Part shown: piece after piece, positions 1-5,339 of the stretch
Layout: every line of letters begins with the position of its first letter
Numbering within the stretch: position 1 is the first letter of the stretch
From: Scatosoma sp045576335
GTDB lineage: Bacteria; Bacillota; Clostridia; Christensenellales; Borkfalkiaceae
DNA length: 15,332 nt
NCBI GenBank assembly: GCA_045576335.1
Contig: JAZNGH010000034.1
Coordinates: 1-15,332, forward strand
Direction of reading: 5' to 3'
The notes under the pieces: model-generated
The model's input: only the letters and a program-made list of their open reading frames with translations
Databases searched by the model: none
What the model was told of the DNA's origin: nothing
Program-made: the position numbers and the translations under genes

Positions 1-1
1 A

Positions 2-259
2 GAAACCAATAATCATCGTGCGCAAATAAAGGATTGGGAGCGCAAATATTTAGAAGAAGGTATAGAAGGCTTGGAAAAAGATAATCGCGGTTGCTCTATT
101 GCAAATGGTAAAAAGCGTGGTCGTCCACCTAAGTTGGATAAACAAGTAGAAGAAGATTTAATTGCGGAAAATCAACGACTTAGAATGGAGAATGAATACT
201 TAAAAAAACTCAATGCCTTAGTTCAGGAACGCGTAGAGCGAGAACGGAAGAAAAAGTAA
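2..259 (+). CDS. IS3-family transposase orfA, C-terminal part
   Basis: The reading frame is open from the window edge to the TAA at 257-259, so the true start is probably upstream. An internal TTG at 71 could be mistaken for the start. The visible protein begins with an AQIKDWERKYLEEGIEGLE segment, typical of the region after the helix-turn-helix in IS3 orfA proteins. A basic KKRGRPPK stretch follows, then a leucine-zipper-like helix (ENQRLRMENEYLKKLNALV) that mediates orfA/orfB multimerisation in the family. The N-terminal HTH is cut off by the window. orfB follows in the -1 frame, and an A-rich run at 251-256 just before the stop is a plausible frameshift region, although it is not the classical A AAA AAG heptamer. 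Confidence 0.8.
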   Translation, partial: ETNNHRAQIKDWERKYLEEGIEGLEKDNRGCSIANGKKRGRPPKLDKQVEEDLIAENQRLRMENEYLKKLNALVQERVERERKKK

Positions 260-371
260 AAGTCATAACTGAATTAAGGCGTAAATATCCAATCAATGAC
301 TTATTGACATTATCTAAACTTCCCCGAAGTACATATTACTACTACTTAAAACAAAGCAAGAAGGCAGATAG
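241..371 (+). pseudogene. IS3-family transposase orfB, N-terminal fragment only
   Basis: This frame overlaps the end of orfA by one position shift. It encodes a VKVITELRRKYPINDLL segment followed by LPRSTYYYYLKQSKKAD, which matches the N-terminal HTH_21-type region of IS3 orfB transposases. Homology ends at about codon 368. The remaining ~230 residues, including the DDE catalytic core, are missing because the sequence joins an ABC permease gene. The frame stays open to 504 by chance, but the residues after ~370 are not transposase. A TTG or ATG start is not needed if orfB is made by frameshift from orfA. Confidence 0.75.
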
Positions 372-943
372 TATTGTTCGCGCCGTCCGTGATTTCCTCG
401 CTCGTGCTCGTAACGGTATTCCGCTTTTTTGCGGACAGCTTCATTCCCGCGCTGTTCAACTCGCTGTTCGACGCGAAAATGATGGGGCTTTTTTCCGACA
501 ATAGTACTATCATTCCAACGCTGCTCGTATACAGCCTTTGGATCGGCTTGGGCTCGCCGATTATGATGTACGTGGGCGCAATGGGCAATATTTCCGAGAG
601 CGTGATTGAAGCGGCGCAAATCGACGGCGTTACGCCGTTAAAAGAGTTTGCGTATATCGTATTGCCGCAAATTTTCCCTACCATTACGGTATTCGTAAGC
701 ACGGGAATTGCGGGGATATTCAGCAATCAGCTCAATTTGTTTTCCTTCTTCGCTGGGCAAGCCTCATACGAAAATTACACGATAGGGTATTTGCTGTATT
801 TGAAGGTCTATAAATCCACGGGGTATATAGACTATCCTTACGCCGCGGCGTTGGGGCTTATCGTGACGGTAATCACGGCGATTTTGCTCGTTGCGGTACG
901 CACGCTTTTGAAACGGCTCAATCCGATGGAGGATAACAGATGA
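366..943 (+). pseudogene. ABC sugar transporter permease (MalF/UgpA type), N-terminus missing
   Basis: This encodes the C-terminal ~190 residues of an inner-membrane permease of a carbohydrate ABC importer. The conserved cytoplasmic EAA loop, which contacts the ATPase, is clear: IEAAQIDGVTP followed by the I-LP of FAYIVLPQIFPTI. About four to five hydrophobic segments remain. The normal family length is ~290-310 residues, so the first ~100 residues with the first membrane spans are gone. The frame simply begins where the IS3 orfB homology ends (~366-372), and the apparent TTG start at 374 has no ribosome binding site and lies inside the SVISS segment. The TGA overlaps the ATG of a second permease (ATGA at 940-943), the usual MalF-MalG translational coupling. 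The substrate is unknown, since no binding protein is present. Confidence 0.85.
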
Positions 944-1030
944 AAACGGGATTAAAAATTAAAAAAACCGCGACGGCGTACACCGTAATTTGCGCGGCGT
1001 TTCTTTGGATATTCGCGTTATACCGACTTG
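940..1030 (+). pseudogene. ABC sugar transporter permease (MalG type), first ~25-30 codons only
   Basis: The ATG at 940 overlaps the stop of the preceding permease by ATGA. The reading starts MKTGLKIKKTATAYTVICAA and FLWIFALY: a basic leader and first membrane helix, as in MalG/AraQ-type permeases. After about residue 28 the frame loses its hydrophobic character and becomes basic and cysteine-containing up to a stop at 1153-1155, unlike any permease. The rest of the gene (normally ~275 residues) is absent. I infer a deletion, an insertion junction or an assembly join at about 1015-1030. Identification rests on its position after the MalF-type gene and on the helix, so it is good but not certain. 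Confidence 0.65.
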
Positions 1031-1075
1031 TCAGACGAGTACCTTTTGAAAGAGGGAAAGAAGCTCGTTTGGTAG
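1025..1075 (+). other. Short open tail in a second frame, possible C-terminus of a foreign gene
   Basis: Where the second permease loses homology, another frame reads DLSDEYLLKEGKKLVW followed by TAG at 1073-1075. The amphipathic, charged character and the clean stop look like the C-terminal tail of a protein whose upstream part is missing. Tyrosine recombinases of tRNA-integrated elements often end in this position next to a tRNA cluster, but 16 residues are too few to identify a family. Treat this as a hint only. Confidence 0.25.
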
Positions 1076-1096
1076 GCGGGCAAAACACAAATTTTA

Positions 1097-1140
1097 TGTG
1101 CCAAAATGTGTGCCAAAACTTGACGAAAATGTGTACAAAA
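1097..1140. repeat. Short direct repeats TGTGCCAAAA / TGTGTGCCAAAA / TGTGTACAAAA
   Basis: TGTGCCAAAA occurs at 1097-1106 and again at 1109-1118, a 12-base period. A degenerate copy, TGTGTACAAAA, follows at 1130-1140. The block is non-coding in appearance and lies between the broken permease and the terminator of the tRNA cluster. Closely spaced short repeats of this type can be binding sites for a recombinase or a regulator, but nothing here proves a function. Confidence 0.4.
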
Positions 1141-1169
1141 CGAAAAAACAAATGAATATTTATGCATAA

Positions 1170-1217
1170 ATAAACAAAAACAAAGCGTTTATGCAATAAT
1201 TTTTTGCATAAACGCTT
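1170..1217 (-). terminator. Rho-independent terminator of the tRNA cluster
   Basis: A perfect 14-base-pair stem is formed by 1183-1196 and 1204-1217 (AAGCGTTTATGCAA and its complement) around a 7-base loop. On the minus strand it is followed by TGTTTTTGTTTATTT. It lies a few bases beyond the CCA end of the last tRNA gene, which fixes the end of the polycistronic tRNA transcript. The integrity of this terminator shows that the disruption on the left stopped before the tRNA operon. Confidence 0.9.
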
Positions 1218-1222
1218 GCTTC

Positions 1223-1298
1223 TGGTGGACGATCAGGGACTCGAACCCTGGGCCCACTGATTAAGAGTCAGTTGCTCTACCAGCTGAGCTAATCATCC
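1223..1298 (-). tRNA. tRNA-Lys(CUU)
   Basis: The reverse strand folds into a 76-base cloverleaf with encoded CCA (1223-1225). The acceptor GGATGAT pairs with ATCGTCC (one T-G pair). The D arm is GCTC/GAGC, the anticodon stem ACTGA/TCAGT encloses loop CTCTTAA with anticodon CUU, and the T arm is CAGGG-TTCGAGT-CCCTG. The variable loop GGGCC has C at position 47, where U is usual. It is the last gene of the six-tRNA transcript and reads AAG codons. Confidence 0.97.
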
Positions 1299-1302
1299 AG
1301 AA

Positions 1303-1378
1303 TGGTGGTCCATCGGAGGCTCGAACTCCGGACACCTTGATTAAAAATCAAGTGCTCTACCTACTGAGCTAATGGGCC
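1303..1378 (-). tRNA. tRNA-Lys(UUU) with a C3-A70 acceptor mismatch
   Basis: A 76-base cloverleaf with encoded CCA (1303-1305). The anticodon stem CTTGA/TCAAG encloses TTTTTAA, anticodon UUU. The D arm and the T arm (CGGAG-TTCGAGC-CTCCG) are regular. The acceptor is GGCCCAT against ATGGACC, so base 3 (C, from position 1376) faces A70 and does not pair; a T there would give a perfect stem. The rest of the molecule looks functional. As the reader of AAA codons it should be essential if it is the only copy. Confidence 0.95.
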
Positions 1379-1412
1379 GTATATTGTAATAAATGGGGGT
1401 TGTCCACGTAAG

Positions 1413-1488
1413 TGGCTGGGGTGGCAGGATTTGAACCTACGAATGCCGGAATCAAAATCCGGTGCCTTAACCACTTGGCGACACCCCA
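1413..1488 (-). tRNA. tRNA-Gln(UUG)
   Basis: A 76-base cloverleaf with encoded CCA (1413-1415). The acceptor TGGGGTG/CACCCCA is fully paired, starting with the U1-A72 pair typical of tRNA-Gln. The anticodon stem CCGGA/TCCGG encloses TTTTGAT with anticodon UUG. The T arm is GTAGG-TTCAAAT-CCTGC. No irregular base was seen. Third from the 3' end of the transcript. Confidence 0.97.
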
Positions 1489-1497
1489 ATCAATAAA

Positions 1498-1575
1498 TGG
1501 GGCGGGCGACAAGAATCGAACTTGCGACCTCCAGGGCCACAATCTGGCGCTCTAACCAACTGAGCTACGCCCGCC
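1498..1575 (-). tRNA. tRNA-His(GUG) with an A31-C39 anticodon-stem mismatch
   Basis: The gene encodes the histidine-specific extra G at -1 (position 1575) opposite discriminator C73 (1501), followed by CCA (1498-1500). This identity signal together with the loop TTGTGGC (anticodon GUG) makes the assignment firm. The anticodon stem CCAGA/CCTGG pairs at four positions, but A31 faces C39, where a T would restore pairing. The T arm GCAAG-TTCGATT-CTTGT is regular with one G-T pair. Confidence 0.96.
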
Positions 1576-1591
1576 ATGTCCGCCATTTATT

Positions 1592-1668
1592 TGGTGCGCC
1601 TGAAGAGATTCGAACTCCTGACACACGGCTTAGAAGGCCGTTGCTCTATCCAACTGAGCTACAGGCGC
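1592..1668 (-). tRNA. tRNA-Arg(UCU)
   Basis: A 77-base cloverleaf with encoded CCA (1592-1594). The acceptor GCGCCTG/CAGGCGC is perfect. The anticodon stem ACGGC/GCCGT encloses CTTCTAA with anticodon UCU for AGA codons. The T arm is AGGAG-TTCGAAT-CTCTT with one G-T pair. No irregular base was seen. Confidence 0.97.
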
Positions 1669-1698
1669 ATACTGACACGCCTTAAATGGTGGAACGTT

Positions 1699-1772
<74 letters not shown>

Positions 1773-2014
1773 ATTTATTCGTTCAGGCTCCGTATCAACG
1801 ACGCTTGTATATAATAGCACTATTCCAAAAAATTGTCAAACACTTTTCGCGACTTTTTTCAAAATTTTCGGAAAAATTTTCATTTATTTTCAAAATTACA
1901 AAAATTATCAAAAAAATGTTAATTTTTGACGAAATTCACAAAAATTCCACAAACGTCGTTATTTTGTTTCCCTATTTGAAAAAATTGTGCTATAATAAAT
2001 AAAGTATAACGAAG
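1773..2014. other. A/T-rich spacer between tRNA operon and membrane-protein gene
   Basis: About 240 bases, very rich in A and T, with no credible gene. It holds the tRNA promoter near its left end. An extended -10-like TGCTATAAT at 1988-1996 faces the plus strand but has no matching -35 and no gene downstream on that strand before purH. No hairpin terminator for the minus-strand gene on its right could be found. Confidence 0.6.
1811..1839 (-). promoter_or_regulatory. Sigma-70-type promoter of the tRNA cluster
   Basis: On the minus strand a perfect -35 TTGACA (1834-1839) is followed after exactly 17 bases by TATTAT (1811-1816). The start of transcription would fall about 30 bases before tRNA-Gly. 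The near-consensus strength fits a stable-RNA operon. Confidence 0.9.
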
Positions 2015-2392
2015 TCAGCGTATAATGAAAAATTGAAAGCCTGAACGGAACAGCAAAACCCAAAGGTAAATATTGAGAACGCCAAGGAGCGGCATTGCGA
2101 CCATCAATAAAAGGTCGCTACGACGGAATTTGAAGATAAACATACAAACGTAGATTGCAATCGCACCGCCCAACAGCCCCGTAATCAATAATTTACCTAC
2201 GTATTTTTCCGTCGTAGGCGTACTGGCGGGCGCGGACGAGGGCGTACCGTCCGAGGCATATTCAATGAGCGGCGTGGCTTGCTTTCGTAATTCCGCTTCC
2301 CGTTCCTTTTCTTTTAACGACTTCACGAGCAAAAACGCATAAAAATTGATGGCGAGGATATACGCTATCAATAATATATATAAGATAATCAT
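2015..2392 (-). CDS. Hypothetical membrane protein, ~125 residues
   Basis: I do not recognise a family. The frame is open further upstream into purH, but the first ATG that does not overlap purH is at 2392, beginning MIILYILLIAYILAINFYAF. No good ribosome binding site precedes it, so the start is uncertain. The protein has an N-terminal membrane helix (~1-24), a charged linker (KSLKEKEREAELRKQ) followed by a low-complexity stretch rich in Ser/Pro/Ala/Thr (~40-60), then two helices (~65-87 and ~95-120). Coherent hydropathy on this strand supports a real gene. It is transcribed divergently from purH with ~52 bases between start codons. Confidence 0.55.
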   Translation of the reverse strand: MIILYILLIAYILAINFYAFLLVKSLKEKEREAELRKQATPLIEYASDGTPSSAPASTPTTEKYVGKLLITGLLGGAIAIYVCMFIFKFRRSDLLLMVAMPLLGVLNIYLWVLLFRSGFQFFIIR

Positions 2393-2444
2393 AGTAACAG
2401 TTTGATACAAAATCGCTAAAATAATAACAAGAGGTATATACGTT

Positions 2445-3986
2445 ATGAAAAAAAGAGCACTTGTAAGCGTTTCCGACAAAACGGGTATCGTTGACTTTTG
2501 TAAGCGTTTGATTGCTTGCGGCTACGAAATCATCTCCACGGGCGGTACGGCGAAAGCCCTTGAAGCGGCGGGGCTTCCCGTAATCGGTATCAGCGAGCTG
2601 ACGGGCTTTCCCGAATGTTTGGACGGCAGAGTAAAAACGCTGCACCCCGTAGTTCACGCGGGGCTTTTGGCTATGCGCTCCAACCCCGAACACATGGCGC
2701 AAATTGAAAAGCTCGGTATCAATACCATTGATATCGTAGCCGTCAATCTCTATCCCTTCAAAGCAACCATTTCCAAGCCCGACGTCACGTTTGCGGACGC
2801 GGTGGAAAATATCGATATCGGCGGACCTACCATGATTCGCGCGGCGGCGAAGAATTATCAAGACGTAGCCGTGGTCGTTGATCCCAAGGACTACGAGCGC
2901 GTGCTTTCCGAGCTGGAAGTAGGGGAAATCACCCTTGACACCAAGAAATATTTGCAGTATAAAGTATTCGCACATACCGCCGTATACGACAGTATGATTT
3001 CCAACTATCTTGCACAGCAGCTGGATATCCGTTTCCCCGAGAGTATCACGTTTGCTTATGAAAAGGCACAGGATATGCGTTACGGTGAAAACCCTCATCA
3101 GGGCGCGTCCTATTACAGCGAGGAGTTTATCCGCGCTGGCTCGCTTTCCAAGGCGAAACAGCTTTGGGGTAAAGAGCTTTCCTATAATAATATCAACGAT
3201 GCGAACGGCGCGTTGGAGCTCGTTAAAGAATTTGGCGACGAGCCTTGCGTAGTGGCTTGTAAGCACGCAAATCCTTGTGGCGTGGGCGTGGGTAAAAATA
3301 TTTACGAAGCGTATATCAAGGCGTACGAGAGCGATCCCGTGTCCGTGTTCGGCGGTATTCTTGCAATCAACGGTATCGTGGACGAAGCAACCGCAACGGA
3401 GATAAATAAAATCTTTATCGAAATCGTGATAGCCGAGGGCTTCACCGACGGTGCGTTGGAAATTCTCAAAGCAAAGAAAAATATCCGACTTCTTGAATTG
3501 CCCGATATCAAGGCAAAACGCGAAAAGAGCGCGTACGATATGAAAAAGGTATACGGCGGCTTGCTCGTGCAGGATTACGACGAAACGCTGTTCGCTCCCG
3601 AAAACCTCAAAGTAGTGACCAAACGTGCTCCTACGGAAGAGGAAATGAAGGCGCTTATGTTCAACTGGAAGGTGGTCAAGCACACCAAATCCAACGCGAT
3701 CGTGGTAGGTAAAGCGGACAGAACGACGGGTATCGGTATGGGACAGACCAACCGTATCTGGGCGGCACAACAGGCAATCGACCACGCGGGCGACGAGGTG
3801 AAAGGCTCGGTAATGGCGAGCGACGCGTTCTTCCCGTTCCCCGATTGCGTAGCGGAATGTGTAAAGGCGGGCATTACGGCGATTATTCAGCCGGGCGGCA
3901 GCATCAAAGACCAGCTTTCTATCGACGCTTGCGACGAAGCGGGTATTGCAATGCTCTTCGTCGGCGACAGACACTTTAAGCACTAA
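2445..3986 (+). CDS. purH: Bifunctional AICAR transformylase / IMP cyclohydrolase
   Basis: Catalyses the last two steps of IMP synthesis: formylation of AICAR with 10-formyl-THF, then ring closure. At 513 residues the length is normal. The N-terminal cyclohydrolase domain (~1-195) shows SVSDKTGI (8-15), ISTGGTAKAL (30-39), LDGRVKTLHP (59-68) and IDIGGPTMIRAAAKN (123-137). The transformylase domain follows with RYGENPHQGA (212-221), the catalytic Lys-His in KHANPCGVG (K273, H274), SDPVSVFGG (296-304), the KHTKSNAIV segment (422-430), FPFPD (463-467) and QPGGSIKDQ (482-490). The ATG at 2445 is preceded by AGAGG (2430-2434). It stands alone; no other pur gene is in the window. A strong terminator follows directly. 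No clear promoter was recognised in the short gap to the divergent gene. Confidence 0.98.
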   Translation: MKKRALVSVSDKTGIVDFCKRLIACGYEIISTGGTAKALEAAGLPVIGISELTGFPECLDGRVKTLHPVVHAGLLAMRSNPEHMAQIEKLGINTIDIVAVNLYPFKATISKPDVTFADAVENIDIGGPTMIRAAAKNYQDVAVVVDPKDYERVLSELEVGEITLDTKKYLQYKVFAHTAVYDSMISNYLAQQLDIRFPESITFAYEKAQDMRYGENPHQGASYYSEEFIRAGSLSKAKQLWGKELSYNNINDANGALELVKEFGDEPCVVACKHANPCGVGVGKNIYEAYIKAYESDPVSVFGGILAINGIVDEATATEINKIFIEIVIAEGFTDGALEILKAKKNIRLLELPDIKAKREKSAYDMKKVYGGLLVQDYDETLFAPENLKVVTKRAPTEEEMKALMFNWKVVKHTKSNAIVVGKADRTTGIGMGQTNRIWAAQQAIDHAGDEVKGSVMASDAFFPFPDCVAECVKAGITAIIQPGGSIKDQLSIDACDEAGIAMLFVGDRHFKH

Positions 3987-4001
3987 ATCATCTAAAAAAA
4001 C

Positions 4002-4040
4002 AGCCCCGCGTGGTCAAACCACGCGGGGCTATCGTTTCTT
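4002..4040. terminator. Bidirectional rho-independent terminator between purH and the TSCPD gene
   Basis: A 13-base-pair GC-rich stem (AGCCCCGCGTGGT, 4002-4014, with 4018-4030) around a minimal CAA loop. On the minus strand it is followed by GTTTTTTTAG, on the plus strand by ATCGTTTCTTTTAAT. It lies between the convergent ends of purH (stop 3986) and the TSCPD gene (stop 4041), and so serves both. Confidence 0.93.
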
Positions 4041-4301
4041 TTAATCGTTTGCGTCTTTCTTTGCTTTATAATCCGCAATCGCGCGGGAAAGCTGGTCGGG
4101 GCAAGAGGTGTTGTTTCTGCAACGGATACCCGCGAGCAACGTTTGGATTTCGTCGATATCCTTGCCTTCTACGAGCCGAGCAATGCCTTGCAGATTGCCA
4201 CCGCAACCGCCGATAAAGCGCACGTTGTGCATTTTGTTGTTTGCGTCAACGTCAAAAAGAATTTGTCGGGAACAAGTTCCCGTAGGGGAGTAAGTAAACA
4301 T
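4041..4301 (-). CDS. TSCPD-domain protein (TIGR03905-type four-cysteine family)
   Basis: An 86-residue protein with four cysteines (C10, C33, C61, C67), a GGCGGN turn (31-36) and the name-giving TSCPDQLSRAI motif (65-75). The same domain occurs at the C-terminus of some adenosylcobalamin-dependent ribonucleotide reductases. Free-standing copies are common in Clostridia and have no established function; the four cysteines suggest metal binding (inference). GCGAGG lies 7-8 bases upstream of the ATG. It is 50 bases downstream of the DUF4364 gene on the same strand with no convincing promoter of its own between them, so co-transcription is likely. Confidence 0.88.
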   Translation of the reverse strand: MFTYSPTGTCSRQILFDVDANNKMHNVRFIGGCGGNLQGIARLVEGKDIDEIQTLLAGIRCRNNTSCPDQLSRAIADYKAKKDAND

Positions 4302-4351
4302 AATAAAAACCTCGCTTATAATATTCTCGGTAAAAACCGTGTGTTACGCTT

Positions 4352-4879
4352 TTAATCTACCAACGTGTCGTAAATTGCCGAATACAGCTCGGACGCCTTG
4401 CTTTCCCAATTTTTATAAATGTTTTGCGCCGTTTTTTTGTCGGGAATAACGAATTTGAGTTCAAGCATAGGCTGCCCGGGGGAGAGTATTTTCAAAAACA
4501 CGGTATAAGTTCCGTCCACGTTCTGGTAATAATCGGCTTTACATTCTTGACGGTTGCGAAGCTTGCCGCTGTTCTTTTTGATGAAAGCGGCAATCTCGTC
4601 GCGTATACTCTTGGGAATATTTATGTAAAAATTATTCAAACTCTCTCTGCCGTCGCTGGTGATGGTATATAAAGGTTCTTCGTCGGGGGAGGAGATACGG
4701 CAAATAAAACCGTCGTCCAAAAGACGCGGCAAAAGTTCAAGACAATCCATATAATTGAGCCAGTTGTTGCCAACGGTGCACATTTCCACAATCGTGCGTT
4801 GCGAAAGCGCGCTTTCCATTTTATCGAAAACGAAAAGCACGATTAGTTTATTAACGGACGTTTCTCCTTGAATTTGCAT
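4352..4879 (-). CDS. DUF4364 family protein, probable winged-helix regulator
   Basis: A 175-residue protein from the ATG at 4879, chosen because TAGGAG lies 8 bases upstream. The frame remains open to 4927 but no ribosome site precedes that longer start. The N-terminal part (~8-80) has the helix-helix-wing pattern of a winged helix (NKLIVLFVFDKM, then LNYMDCLELLPRLLDDGFI, then a YTITSDGRESL wing) resembling PadR-like DNA-binding domains. The C-terminal half (~90-175) is a mixed alpha/beta region typical of the family. Function is not established; transcription regulation is inferred. It lies downstream of the HPr-like gene, separated by a short terminator, and upstream of the TSCPD gene. Confidence 0.85.
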   Translation of the reverse strand: MQIQGETSVNKLIVLFVFDKMESALSQRTIVEMCTVGNNWLNYMDCLELLPRLLDDGFICRISSPDEEPLYTITSDGRESLNNFYINIPKSIRDEIAAFIKKNSGKLRNRQECKADYYQNVDGTYTVFLKILSPGQPMLELKFVIPDKKTAQNIYKNWESKASELYSAIYDTLVD

Positions 4880-4912
4880 TGGTTCAGCTCCTACGCCGAT
4901 AAGAATTTTGAA

Positions 4913-4940
4913 CGAAAAAAGTCGCAACTGCGCGACCTTC
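4913..4940 (-). terminator. Rho-independent terminator after the HPr-like gene
   Basis: On the minus strand GTCGC-GCAGTT-GCGAC (4921-4936), extendable by A-T and G-T pairs to about 8 base pairs, is followed by TTTTTT (4915-4920). It lies just beyond the stop codon of the HPr-like gene. The stem is short, so partial read-through into the DUF4364 gene is plausible, since no solid promoter is visible for that gene. Confidence 0.75.
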
Positions 4941-4957
4941 TTTGGGAAAAAGCAAGC

Positions 4958-5185
4958 TTACGCTTCAAACTTTTTCAGCTTTGCCATCAAATCGTCGCAA
5001 TCGTCGCTGTATGCTTCGACGGTGATGGGCTGGGATAAATCGAGCGAGAAAATACCGAGAATGGATTTCGCGTCAACGACGTATCTGCCGCTTTTGAGCA
5101 AAATTTCGTAAGGGTAATCTTGGGTTACGTTGACGAATTCCTTTACTCTTTGCGCCATTTCCAAAGAAATTTTAATCGATTTCAT
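4958..5185 (-). CDS. HPr-like protein without the phosphorylatable histidine
   Basis: A 75-residue protein of the PTS HPr fold. The segment GRYVVDAKSILGIFSLDL (33-50) aligns with the HPr region around the regulatory Ser46 (KSIMGVMSL), giving S41 here. In true HPr the sugar-transferring His15 lies in a GIHARP motif; here the corresponding stretch is LEMAQRVKEF and the protein has no histidine at all. It therefore cannot be a PEP-dependent phosphocarrier. A role as a regulatory or binding HPr paralogue, similar in spirit to Crh, is inferred. The start at 5185 follows a perfect TTAGGAGGTC site; the upstream extension to 5224 is rejected. It has its own promoter, divergent from the Nudix gene. 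Confidence 0.88.
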   Translation of the reverse strand: MKSIKISLEMAQRVKEFVNVTQDYPYEILLKSGRYVVDAKSILGIFSLDLSQPITVEAYSDDCDDLMAKLKKFEA

Positions 5186-5215
5186 AAAAAGACCTCCTAA
5201 AATTCGATTGCCTAT

Positions 5216-5244
5216 ATTATACATAACTTTTTTGATAAAATCAA
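5216..5244 (-). promoter_or_regulatory. Promoter of the HPr-like gene
   Basis: On the minus strand TTGATT (5239-5244) and a perfect TATAAT (5216-5221) are separated by 17 bases. Transcription would begin near 5209, about 24 bases before the start codon and just upstream of the AGGAGG site. Confidence 0.8.
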
Positions 5245-5263
5245 GGTATTTTGCAAAAAAATC

Positions 5264-5292
5264 TTGGCATTTTTTTTATTTTGTGCTATAAT
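5264..5292 (+). promoter_or_regulatory. Promoter of the Nudix hydrolase gene
   Basis: TTGGCA (5264-5269), a 17-base spacer ending in TGC (an extended -10 element), then TATAAT (5287-5292). It is back to back with the HPr-gene promoter; the two -35 boxes are about 20 bases apart, so both could be influenced by one regulator. Confidence 0.82.
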
Positions 5293-5339
5293 GATAACAA
5301 AAGCGCAAAATCTTATCTATTTTGTCTTATGAGGAAATT

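Larger units (their letters stand above)
1..371 (+). mobile_element. IS3-family insertion sequence remnant, both ends missing
   Basis: The left edge of the window carries the end of an IS3-type orfA followed by the first ~40 codons of orfB in the -1 frame, the normal arrangement of IS3 elements (IS150-like subgroup). The orfB reading stops making sense after about position 368, where the sequence switches to an ABC transporter permease. Neither terminal inverted repeat is visible: the left end lies outside the window and the right end is absent. Base composition here (A/T-rich, few GCG or GAC codons) differs from the sequence to the right, which fits a mobile origin. The element as seen cannot transpose. 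Confidence 0.8.

Noticed and set aside
1497..1685. Open frame on the plus strand across the tRNA-His and tRNA-Arg genes
   Set aside because: It is antisense to two well-folded tRNA genes. Proteins of this RIELATS-type composition are known artefacts of tRNA antisense translation.
1988..1996. Extended -10-like TGCTATAAT facing the plus strand
   Set aside because: No -35 at a suitable distance and no plus-strand gene before purH 450 bases away; probably chance in an A/T-rich spacer.
2262..3983. A very long open frame on the minus strand opposite purH (573 codons)
   Set aside because: It mirrors purH, whose motifs and ribosome site are unambiguous. The antisense protein has no recognisable domain and an odd composition rich in His, Arg and Phe, as expected from GC-periodic antisense.
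4899..4927. TTGCGA-17-TCTTAT on the minus strand as promoter of the DUF4364 gene
   Set aside because: Only 4 of 6 matches in each box, and transcription would begin within the ribosome binding site at 4888-4893. Read-through from the HPr-like gene is more likely.
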